Positions 42,860 through 50,376 of a stretch of DNA of 64,000 nt are shown piece by piece. The notes beneath the pieces were generated by a model. The model worked only from the letters and a program-made list of their open reading frames with translations. It was not told the origin of the DNA and made no database searches. Source of the DNA: an uncultured Roseibium sp. (lineage in GTDB: Bacteria > Pseudomonadota > Alphaproteobacteria > Rhizobiales > Stappiaceae); assembly GCF_947499295.1 (NCBI RefSeq), contig NZ_CANMNP010000012.1:62001-126000 (forward strand), given 5' to 3'. Each line of letters opens with the position of its first letter. The first letter of the stretch is position 1. Both the position numbers and the translations under genes were made by a program.

Positions 42860-43782
42860 AACCTGTAGCAGTTGTCGGCAGCGTGAATATCGATCTGGTC
42901 AGCTATCTTGATCGTTGGCCGGACGTTGGTGAAACCGTTGCGGTTCGTGAAACCACGTCTTCTCTTGGTGGAAAGGGTGCCAATCAGGCCGTAGCTTCGG
43001 CACGGCTCGGTGCCGACGTCGCTCTTGTGGGGGCGATTGGCGGCGACGGCTTTGGCCAGGATGCCAAATCGCAGCTTTCTCGATCCGGTGTTCGCTCTCG
43101 CCTGAGTGAAATCCCAAATGTTTCGACCGGTCTTGCGTTTATCGATGTCGGGCCGGACGGTAACAACATGATCCGTCTGTCCGGCGGTGCAAATCGATCT
43201 GTTTCGGCGGCGCAAGTGGCGCTTCATGCAGAAGTCATCCGAAAAAGTGGTGTGCTTCTGCTGCAAAACGAAATCGGATTGCCGGCGTCTTTGGAAGCTG
43301 CGCGTATCGCGCGCGCAGCTGGATCTCTTGTGATCATGGATCCGGCTCCCGCGCCGGACCCTGCGTGGAAGCAGGAGATATTCACCTCTTTCGACGTTCT
43401 CACACCGAATGCGCACGAAGCCGGACTGTTGCTGGGCGCACAGCCGAAAACGCTGGAGGACGGCGAAAGGGCCGCTTTGTCGCTTGGGAAAATGGGGTTG
43501 CGCGGTGCCATCGTGACAATGGGCGATCTCGGAGTTTCCTGGTCATTCGACGGAACTCAGGGATCGCTGCCCGCGTTCAAGGTGAAAACCATTGATACGG
43601 TTGCCGCCGGCGACTGTTTTAACGGTGCGCTTGCAACCTGCCTGGCGGAGGGGGCGTCCATGAGCGATGCTATCGCCTTCGCACTGCGTGCGGCCGCGAT
43701 CGCGACGACACGCAAGGGAGCCTCGCTTTCACTTCCGACCCGCTTGGAGCTGGAGAACTTCCGCGATCCGGTCTTCGCCTGA
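42856..43782 (+). CDS. rbsK: Ribokinase
   Basis: A 308-residue PfkB-family kinase. GGKGANQAVASARLG is the substrate/lid signature near residue 37, and DTVAAGDCFNGAL the ATP-site signature with the catalytic Asp. PVAVVGSVNIDLVSYLDRWP at the start is typical. It phosphorylates ribose to ribose 5-phosphate in the cytoplasm. Coupled to the pyranase gene by a four-base overlap; the regulator gene follows after 73 bases. Confidence 0.93.
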   Translation: MKPVAVVGSVNIDLVSYLDRWPDVGETVAVRETTSSLGGKGANQAVASARLGADVALVGAIGGDGFGQDAKSQLSRSGVRSRLSEIPNVSTGLAFIDVGPDGNNMIRLSGGANRSVSAAQVALHAEVIRKSGVLLLQNEIGLPASLEAARIARAAGSLVIMDPAPAPDPAWKQEIFTSFDVLTPNAHEAGLLLGAQPKTLEDGERAALSLGKMGLRGAIVTMGDLGVSWSFDGTQGSLPAFKVKTIDTVAAGDCFNGALATCLAEGASMSDAIAFALRAAAIATTRKGASLSLPTRLELENFRDPVFA

Positions 43783-43855
43783 ATTTAAGGCGGCGCTTGA
43801 TTGGCAGGCTCAGGAATGCTTCAAGGAAAGAAGGGGTTAAGGAGTGCTGCGGGAA

Positions 43856-44851
43856 ATGCCAACGATCAAAGACGTCGCCAGGAAGGCCGGGGTGTCCGTT
43901 GGTACTGTTTCGCGTGTATTGGCCAAGAACGAGACTGTTAAGCACCCGCTCAAGCTGAAGGTGCAGGCTGCGATGAAGGAGCTTGACTACAAGCCCAATC
44001 TCGCCGCACGCGCACTGCGCACCAACAGTATCGATGTCATTGGTCTTGTCGTGCCTGACATCACCAATCCGTTTTTTGCCCAACTCGCCAAGAATATCGA
44101 AATGGAGGCGGCCAAACGCAGCCACTCCGTGATGGTTGCCAACTCGCATGACGATGCCGATACGGAGAAGACGCAGATTGCTGCACTCCTCGACAGAGCC
44201 GTTTGCGGTGTCATTGTTGTTGCAACAGCGGATGGGCGCAGTCTTGATGCGACCGATGTGCCGATTGTTTCACTGGACCGACGTTTCGGGGAATTTCCAC
44301 TGATAGCCACGGATCACTTCGACGGTTCTCAAAAAATCGCGGACCATCTTCATGCACTTGGCCACAGAAGGATCGCCTATATCGCAGGTCCTTTGAGCAT
44401 GGATGTTGCCCGGAGCCGGCGCGCGGGTTTCGTCAGCCGTATCAAAGCTCTTTCCAGACCTGGGGATCCCATAGAGCTGACGGTTTTCGAGGGGCAGTTC
44501 GACTACGATTCAGGCGAAGAGCTTGGCCGTGAGATCCTCAGCCAGACGTCGGTCAACGAACGGCCGACAGCCATTGCTGCAGCCAGCGATCAGCAGGCCA
44601 TAGGTGTTCTTCGCTGCGCACGGGATCTGAAGCTTGACGTTCCGGCAGATCTGTCAGTGGCCGGGTTCGACGATATCACTTTGGCTTCGTTGGTGGTTCC
44701 GAGACTGACGACCCTTCGTCAGCCGATTGAAGCGCTTGCCGTTTCGGCAATTGAACAGATTTTTGAGTCAAAGGCCTCGTTGAAAGACATGGCAATCGCA
44801 GGCGATGTTGTCGAACGGGAATCAACCGGGCCGGTCGCTGCCGGGACTTGA
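43856..44851 (+). CDS. LacI-family transcriptional regulator of the ribose-type operon
   Basis: 331 residues from the ATG at 43856 (MPTIKDVARKAGVSVGTVSR); a GTG at 43844 would add four residues. The N-terminal helix-turn-helix and hinge (YKPNLAARALRT) precede a periplasmic-binding-protein-like domain (IGLVVPDITNPFFAQLAKNI, then GFDDITLASLVVPRLTT). It is expected to bind ATGAAACGTTTCAT at 38781 and release it on ribose or a related sugar. It is last in the operon, so it probably controls its own level. Confidence 0.92.
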   Translation: MPTIKDVARKAGVSVGTVSRVLAKNETVKHPLKLKVQAAMKELDYKPNLAARALRTNSIDVIGLVVPDITNPFFAQLAKNIEMEAAKRSHSVMVANSHDDADTEKTQIAALLDRAVCGVIVVATADGRSLDATDVPIVSLDRRFGEFPLIATDHFDGSQKIADHLHALGHRRIAYIAGPLSMDVARSRRAGFVSRIKALSRPGDPIELTVFEGQFDYDSGEELGREILSQTSVNERPTAIAAASDQQAIGVLRCARDLKLDVPADLSVAGFDDITLASLVVPRLTTLRQPIEALAVSAIEQIFESKASLKDMAIAGDVVERESTGPVAAGT

Positions 44852-44874
44852 GAAACACTTCGTTGGTCGCGGTC

Positions 44875-45768
44875 TCAACTTGCAAACAGCAACGCACTCC
44901 CGGCAATCACCAGCCCGGCTCCAGCCCAGGCCCCAAGCGCGGGAGCTTCCTTGGTGCGCCACCACATCATCGGCAAAAGAAGTGCCGGGGTTGTCGCTGA
45001 CAGGGTTGCAATGATGCCGACGTCTCCTCCAGAGAGCGCAAACAGAATGAGCGTCATGCCGACACCCATGCCGAGGAAACCGGAGAGAGCGACCACACCG
45101 ACCACAGGAAGCGTGAACTTTCCGGCAGGCTTTACCCAGGAATAGGGCAGCCTGGATAACAGAACCAGGCCAAGCGCGGCCGTCCCGACCCGTAGGCTGG
45201 ACGCCGCCACCGGATCTACCCCTGCCTCCATGATCGGGCGAGCGATCAATGATCCGATTGATTGAGAAAGAGCAGCGGCCAGGCCGAGAAGGACCCCAAT
45301 CCAGAGTGGCCCCTTGATGCTTTCCCATTTGTGCAGTTGTGATTTCCTCTTGCCGAAGCGGATGGCCAGAAGGACCCCCAGAAAAATCAACCCGATCCCG
45401 GATATCTGAAGAAAGGTGAGGTCTTCGTTCAGAAGCAACCAGCCGAGAATGGCCGACATGGGAGCGTTCAGGGAAAACAGCATGGCAGTCCGCCGTGGCC
45501 CCATCCGATTGAGCGTCAGGAAGAGGGCGGTATCACCCATGAAGATCCCGACAAATCCGGACAGGATGAGCGGCAATAGATGGTCGTTGCCAATGGAACC
45601 CCAGCCATTGGTCAGGGCCACCCAAAGACACAACATGATGGTGACGAGCAGCATGCGTGTTGTGTTGAAGGCGATGGCGCCGAGATGCTGAGCCGGGGCT
45701 GCCGACAGAAGGCCGGTAAGCGCCCAGAGCGCAGCGGCACCTAACGCGGCGGCTTCGTAAATATACAC
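44875..45768 (-). CDS. EamA/DMT-superfamily permease
   Basis: A 297-residue protein with ten hydrophobic helices formed by two EamA repeats (ALGAAALWALTGLLSAAPAQ and GVLLGLAAALSQSIGSLIAR start the halves). It begins three bases after tenA on the same strand, so they form an operon. That link suggests transport of a thiamine precursor or breakdown product such as a pyrimidine, but DMT permeases have very varied substrates. Confidence 0.88.
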   Translation of the reverse strand: MYIYEAAALGAAALWALTGLLSAAPAQHLGAIAFNTTRMLLVTIMLCLWVALTNGWGSIGNDHLLPLILSGFVGIFMGDTALFLTLNRMGPRRTAMLFSLNAPMSAILGWLLLNEDLTFLQISGIGLIFLGVLLAIRFGKRKSQLHKWESIKGPLWIGVLLGLAAALSQSIGSLIARPIMEAGVDPVAASSLRVGTAALGLVLLSRLPYSWVKPAGKFTLPVVGVVALSGFLGMGVGMTLILFALSGGDVGIIATLSATTPALLLPMMWWRTKEAPALGAWAGAGLVIAGSALLFAS

Positions 45769-45771
45769 TGC

Positions 45772-46512
45772 TCAGATCTGCCGGAATTCTTCCGGAAGGT
45801 CCGGTGTCTTGCCTGTCCAGGCCGCCTCGAAGAATGCGAATTCAAGTGCGCTCATGTGCCGGAACAAGTGTGCGACCCGATCCTGTTCGTTTGCTGAAAG
45901 CGTTGGACCAATCCCGTTCATTTCATCGATGATCCAGTTCACGAACGCTTCAAAACCCGGTACGGCGTGGAGGTCGATCCATTCCGCGAGATAAAATGCC
46001 TGAGGTCTGGGCTTTTGCGCTTCGCGCAGGCCCCAGGTGAGATAGCACCATTCTGCGCATAAAAGGCAGACAAGCCCGTCCGCATACGATCCCTCGCCCG
46101 CTGAAGAAACAAGCAGGTCGGCGAACGCCCGGGTTGTTGCCCCTTGTGCCGCAGTTTCATAAGTTGAGGCGGGTACGCCGAGTGCTTTGAAGGATCTGAG
46201 GAAATAGTCGTTTTCTTCTGAGGTCAGCAAAGCCAGAAACGCAGAAAGCCGGCTCTTGGACTGCATGCGTGGTGCCTTGGCAACCAGATAGCCGAGCGTC
46301 GAGGCCAGATCCGTGACGAAGGTATAGTCCTCAATCAGGTAGCGCGTGTAGGCCTCATCCGGCATTGAGCCGTCACCAATCGCCCGGGTGAATGGATGCT
46401 CGCTGGCAGCAGTCCAAAATGGCTCTGCCCGGGCAACCAGCCAGTCCGAAAAAGCGGCGTTTGGATGCGCAGACTGAAACTGCGGGAAAGACCCGTCATA
46501 CGGCGAGGGCAT
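45772..46512 (-). CDS. tenA: TenA-family aminopyrimidine aminohydrolase / thiaminase II
   Basis: A 246-residue all-alpha protein of the TenA family: PFWTAASEHPFTRAIGDGSM, RYLIEDYTFV, and CLLCAEWCYLTWG, which holds the conserved Tyr/Glu region and a cysteine. It salvages the pyrimidine part of degraded thiamine. The Cys pair in LLCAEWC may correspond to the TenA_E type; the usual catalytic Cys position should be confirmed by alignment. It is cotranscribed with the DMT permease. No TPP riboswitch was seen in the 74 bases upstream. Confidence 0.85.
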   Translation of the reverse strand: MPSPYDGSFPQFQSAHPNAAFSDWLVARAEPFWTAASEHPFTRAIGDGSMPDEAYTRYLIEDYTFVTDLASTLGYLVAKAPRMQSKSRLSAFLALLTSEENDYFLRSFKALGVPASTYETAAQGATTRAFADLLVSSAGEGSYADGLVCLLCAEWCYLTWGLREAQKPRPQAFYLAEWIDLHAVPGFEAFVNWIIDEMNGIGPTLSANEQDRVAHLFRHMSALEFAFFEAAWTGKTPDLPEEFRQI

Positions 46513-46550
46513 TGCTGCACCATGCTCCCTTTTGTGTCGGGAAATTTAAT

Positions 46551-46576
46551 GAAAACGGGCGCTCAATGGCGCCCGT
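46551..46576 (-). terminator. Terminator of asd
   Basis: ACGGGCGC, loop of six, GCGCCCGT, then TTTTC on the minus strand, 11 bases after the asd stop. Confidence 0.8.
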
Positions 46577-46586
46577 CAAAACAATA

Positions 46587-47621
46587 TCAGGCAGCAGCCT
46601 TCTTGGGTGTAATCAGCCCGCGATTGACCAGGACCTCAGCGATCTGGATCGTGTTGAGCGCGGCACCTTTACGCAAGTTGTCGGAGACAACCCAAATGTT
46701 CAGGCCATTTTCGACGGTCGCATCTTCCCGGATGCGGGAAATGTATGTCGCGTCTTCGCCGGCGGCTTCATAAGGCGTCATGTAGCCACCGTCTTCATGC
46801 TTGTCGATGACGAGACAACCGGGAGCTTCGCGCAAGATGTTGCGGGCTTCTTCAGCTGTGATCTCGTTTTCGAATTCAATGTTGACGGCTTCCGAATGAC
46901 CGATGAAGACCGGAACACGTACGGCTGTGCAGGTGACCTTGATGGTCGGATCCAGCATCTTTTTGGTCTCCGCCAAGACCTTCCATTCTTCCTTGGTGTA
47001 GCCGTCTTCCATGAAGACGTCACAATGGGGAATGACGTTGAAGGCGATCCGCTTCGGATACTTGTTCGGCTCGATCGGATCGTTCACGAACACGGCGCGG
47101 GTCTGGTTGAACAGCTCTTCCATCGCTTCCTTGCCAGTGCCGGAAACGGCCTGGTAGGTCGACACCACGATGCGCTTGATCTTTGCATGATCATGTAGCG
47201 GCTTCAGCGCCACGACCAATTGCGCGGTAGAGCAGTTGGGGTTTGCGATGATGTTCTTCTTGGTGAAGCCGGCAACGGCATCGGCGTTTACTTCAGGAAC
47301 GATCAGCGGAACATCCGCGTCGTAGCGCCAGGCTGAGGAGTTGTCTATGACCACACAGCCCTTGGCCGCAATCCTGGGTGCCCATTCCCTGGAAACACTT
47401 CCGCCCGCAGACATCAGGCAGATGTCGGTATCGGAGAAGTCGTAGTTTTCCATGGCCTGAACTTTCAGCGTTCTGTCGCCGAAAGACACTTCCGTACCTT
47501 GGGAGCGGCGTGAGGCAAGCGCCACGACGTCATCTGCGGGAAACCCACGTTCGTCCAGAATGTCCAGCAGTTCGCGGCCAACATTGCCGGTAGCGCCTGC
47601 AATTGCGATCTTGAAACCCAT
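46587..47621 (-). CDS. asd: Aspartate-semialdehyde dehydrogenase
   Basis: 344 residues from the ATG at 47621 (MGFKIAIAGATGNVGRELLD). The long frame continues upstream to 47783 but that part is Pro/Arg-rich and holds an inverted-repeat structure, so it is not coding. Motifs: the NADP loop GATGNVGREL, the active-site Cys in NPNCSTAQLVV, and GHSEAVNIEFE. It reduces aspartyl phosphate in the lysine/threonine/methionine pathway. A terminator follows. Confidence 0.96.
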   Translation of the reverse strand: MGFKIAIAGATGNVGRELLDILDERGFPADDVVALASRRSQGTEVSFGDRTLKVQAMENYDFSDTDICLMSAGGSVSREWAPRIAAKGCVVIDNSSAWRYDADVPLIVPEVNADAVAGFTKKNIIANPNCSTAQLVVALKPLHDHAKIKRIVVSTYQAVSGTGKEAMEELFNQTRAVFVNDPIEPNKYPKRIAFNVIPHCDVFMEDGYTKEEWKVLAETKKMLDPTIKVTCTAVRVPVFIGHSEAVNIEFENEITAEEARNILREAPGCLVIDKHEDGGYMTPYEAAGEDATYISRIREDATVENGLNIWVVSDNLRKGAALNTIQIAEVLVNRGLITPKKAAA

Positions 47622-47657
47622 TTCGACTTGTCCTTGTCCGTCTCCCCGCTTTACCGG

Positions 47658-47722
47658 CTCGTCCCTTCCAGATGGGCGTCGCCGGCTCCCGGCGCCTCCC
47701 ATCCCCGGGGAGGCGGGACGAG
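47658..47722 (-). promoter_or_regulatory. Nested inverted repeats in the asd upstream region
   Basis: An outer stem CTCGTCCC (47658-47665) with GGGACGAG (47715-47722) encloses an inner stem CGCCTCCC (47693-47700) with GGGAGGCG (47708-47715). GATGGG (47671-47676) could instead pair with CCCATC (47698-47703). Alternative pairings 40-100 bases before the asd start resemble an attenuator, but no T-run follows either stem. No known riboswitch was recognised. Confidence 0.45.
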
Positions 47723-47730
47723 CGGCACCG

Positions 47731-47868
47731 TTAAGCGGTGGTCTTGGTTGTCTTTGTTGTGCGTTTAAGTGCGGTTGCGGCATGCGTCACTGTCTCGCCG
47801 CGCATGAAGGTCACGCTGGCAAGGGCCTGAGACATCGTATCCAGAATGTCGGCTTTCAGCCGGGTCAT
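47731..47868 (-). CDS. Possible small 45-residue protein upstream of asd
   Basis: An open frame from an ATG at 47868 to a TAA at 47731. It begins MTRLKADILDTMSQALASVT and ends in a Thr/Lys-rich tail. A plausible amphipathic helix at the N-terminus, but only a weak GAG ribosome signal. If real, it shares a transcript with asd through the inverted-repeat region. No family recognised; low confidence. The remaining bases of 47869-48039 hold nothing clear. Confidence 0.35.
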   Translation of the reverse strand: MTRLKADILDTMSQALASVTFMRGETVTHAATALKRTTKTTKTTA

Positions 47869-48039
47869 TGGTGCTCGCAATCGTCAAAACTTGAGACGGC
47901 GGTGTTTTTGCCCGGAATTCCTGGTGAGTCAACAAGGAATTCGATGGACGCGCGGGATTGGTTACGCCTGATGCCTCGAAGCAGCGATGAATGTCAGGTT
48001 GCACTTGCAAAGCTTCGATAAATCAAGATATCATGAATT

Positions 48040-48375
48040 ATGGATATAAATGGAGCTGTGAGCGCCTTTGGTGCGCTCAGCCAGAAAACGAGGCTTGATG
48101 TCTTCCGGCTTTTGATTGCCGCCGGACCGGAAGGCATGAGCGCCGGTGACATTGGTGAAACACTTGGTGTCCGCCAGAACACGATGTCGGCAAATCTGTC
48201 TGTCCTGCTGCAAGCCGGATTGGTGCGCAACACGCGTGAGGGGCGCACGGTTCGCTATTTTGCGGACCTAGGAGGCACCAGTGCTCTCCTGACGTTCCTG
48301 ATGTCGGATTGCTGCGGCGGTCATCCTGAACTTTGTTCGCAGGTTATTGAATCGATCACCTGTAGAAAATCTTGA
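48040..48375 (+). CDS. arsR: ArsR-family repressor, arsenite-responsive type
   Basis: A 111-residue winged-helix repressor. GDIGETLGVRQNTMSANLSV is the recognition region. Near the C-terminus the metal site SDCCGGHPELC resembles the arsenite-binding cysteines of C-terminal-site ArsR proteins. It overlaps no gene and starts 22 bases before arsC. It would release the promoter when As(III) binds. Confidence 0.9.
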   Translation: MDINGAVSAFGALSQKTRLDVFRLLIAAGPEGMSAGDIGETLGVRQNTMSANLSVLLQAGLVRNTREGRTVRYFADLGGTSALLTFLMSDCCGGHPELCSQVIESITCRKS

Positions 48376-48396
48376 ATATTGCTCTAGGAGGAACCC

Positions 48397-48897
48397 ATGC
48401 CGGACGGTGTCTATAATGTTTTGTTTCTTTGTACCGGCAATTCGGCGCGGTCGATTCTGGCCGAGGCAATCTTGAACCGGGACGGCCGGGGAAAATTCAA
48501 AGCTTTTTCGGCAGGTTCCCAGCCCGCAGGCATTGTCCGGGCCGAAGCTCTGGAACTCTTGAAGAAGCTCAACTTCAAAACAGAGGATTTCAGGTCGAAG
48601 GACTGGAGCGAATTTGCCGAACCCGGTGCGCCTGAGATGGATTTCGTTTTCACCGTGTGTGACAACGCTGCGAAGGAAATATGTCCGGTTTGGCCCGGTC
48701 AGCCGATGTCCGCTCACTGGGGAGTGCCCGACCCGGCCGCAATGAGGGGCAACGAAAGCGAGCGGCAATTGGCCTTCAGCGACACGTTCCGCATGCTGAA
48801 CAACAGGATTTCGATCTTTATCAATCTGCCGATGTCTTCGTTAGACAAAATGTCCTTGCAGAAGAAACTCGAAGAGATCGGCAAGTCGGACGGTTGA
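48397..48897 (+). CDS. arsC: Arsenate reductase, thioredoxin-dependent LMW-phosphatase type
   Basis: 166 residues with the phosphatase-like P-loop CTGNSARS near the start, a second Cys in FTVCDNAAKEICPVWPG (two cysteines, as in the relay triad) and WGVPDPA. It reduces arsenate to arsenite with thioredoxin. AGGAGG precedes the ATG. No arsenite exporter (ArsB/Acr3) is next to it; the adjacent gene is an unrelated MFS exporter on the other strand. Confidence 0.92.
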   Translation: MPDGVYNVLFLCTGNSARSILAEAILNRDGRGKFKAFSAGSQPAGIVRAEALELLKKLNFKTEDFRSKDWSEFAEPGAPEMDFVFTVCDNAAKEICPVWPGQPMSAHWGVPDPAAMRGNESERQLAFSDTFRMLNNRISIFINLPMSSLDKMSLQKKLEEIGKSDG

Positions 48898-48946
48898 CAC
48901 CCGGCTTGCCGGAGGATGGTACCATAGACTAACCCTGCGGGCTGCT

Positions 48947-50149
48947 TCAGGTGCCAGCCTCTTTGCCCGCAGGCTCGCTTCGCAGTGTCAGCAGCGCAAT
49001 AACAAGCGCGGTCAGGGCACAGGCTGCAACAGCGCCCACGAGCGGCAGCGCCGTCCGGTCAAAGAACGGGCTGCAGATCAGGATCATGATACCACCGGCA
49101 ACCATTTGAAACGTCCCCCCGAGGCTTGATGCCATGCCCGCATGCTCGCCATGGTCTTCAAGAGCCATGACCATTGTCGGGGCGATCACTTGACCGAGGC
49201 AGGAATTGCCGATGAACAAGAGCGCCATCAGCACCCAGAGATCATCAAACCCGGCCCAGACAAGAACGAAAAGCAAGGACGTCGCAGCGGCGAAACCGAA
49301 GACGGCGACCAGCGCTACCCGGCCCATGCCGAAGCGTTGCCCAAGCGAAGCGGCGAACTGTGAAGAGGCAAAAAACCCGATGGCATTGACTGCAAACACC
49401 AGACTGAAAGTTGTCGGTGTCAGACCGTACTGCGTCATGTAGACAAGCGGTGCCGATGCGATGAACACAAAAAAGCTGGCGAGCGAGAAGCCGCCGATGA
49501 GGGTGAGGCCCATGAACTTGCCGTCGCGAAGCAGGTAGACCGTACTTCGGATCATGGCTACGGGGTCGATCCGCGCGCGTCGGTTATCAGGCAGGGTTTC
49601 CGGCAACAGAAAGGCCATCTGCACCATCGCTGCCAAGGAGATCAGGGCAAGGGCGTAGAATATCAGGCGCCAGCTGCCGAACTGTATGATCATGCTGCCC
49701 GTGAGAGGCGCAAGCATGGGCGAAATGCTGATGACCAGCATGACGAGTGCCATCAGTTTCGTTGCTTCCGTGCCTGTGTGAAGGTCACGGACAACCGCGC
49801 GAACGATCACCATCGGTGCAGCAGCTCCAAGAGCCTGGACAAACCGGCCAAGCGTGAGCATGGAAACATCACTTGCCATCGCGCAGAGAATTGAACCGAT
49901 GATGAAGATCACAAGCCCGAGAAACACAGGCGGTTTGCGGCCGAAGCGGTCTGCAAGGGGACCATAAAAAAGCTGTGCTACTCCAAATGCGATGAAATAG
50001 ACCGTGAAGGTCATATGGGCCGCAGCATCATCTGTGTTCAGGCTCTGCACGATTTCAGGCATTGCCGGAAGGTAAAGGTCAATCGCAAAAGGACCGACCG
50101 CAGCCAATAAGCCCAGCACCACGGCCGAGCGCGCAAATCCGATTTGCAT
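48947..50149 (-). CDS. Bcr/CflA-family multidrug exporter (MFS)
   Basis: A 400-residue protein with about twelve hydrophobic helices. Motif A is in GPLADRFGRKPPVFLGL and motif C-like in LAPLTGSMIIQFGSWR. The DLYLPAMPEI start marks the Bcr/CflA subfamily. It would export drugs or sulfonamide-like compounds with protons. It converges on arsC and has no adjacent regulator. Confidence 0.91.
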   Translation of the reverse strand: MQIGFARSAVVLGLLAAVGPFAIDLYLPAMPEIVQSLNTDDAAAHMTFTVYFIAFGVAQLFYGPLADRFGRKPPVFLGLVIFIIGSILCAMASDVSMLTLGRFVQALGAAAPMVIVRAVVRDLHTGTEATKLMALVMLVISISPMLAPLTGSMIIQFGSWRLIFYALALISLAAMVQMAFLLPETLPDNRRARIDPVAMIRSTVYLLRDGKFMGLTLIGGFSLASFFVFIASAPLVYMTQYGLTPTTFSLVFAVNAIGFFASSQFAASLGQRFGMGRVALVAVFGFAAATSLLFVLVWAGFDDLWVLMALLFIGNSCLGQVIAPTMVMALEDHGEHAGMASSLGGTFQMVAGGIMILICSPFFDRTALPLVGAVAACALTALVIALLTLRSEPAGKEAGT

Positions 50150-50376
50150 TTAATTGTCCGAATGTTTGCGCCTGAAGCGCCGAAAAGTGGGAAGCCGCGA
50201 GGGTGGTTGAATTGCGTCTGATTGTCCAGCTCTTTCTGCGCAAGACATGCTTGCAATCGCGTTTCCGGCTTTGCCCGGATGTCACAAAACCTTCATGCAA
50301 CTGTCACCGATCTTGCAAGGATGGCAACTAGCTTTCGCGCACCTTCAACCCAAATATTTCTATGGGAGCTCGTGCA

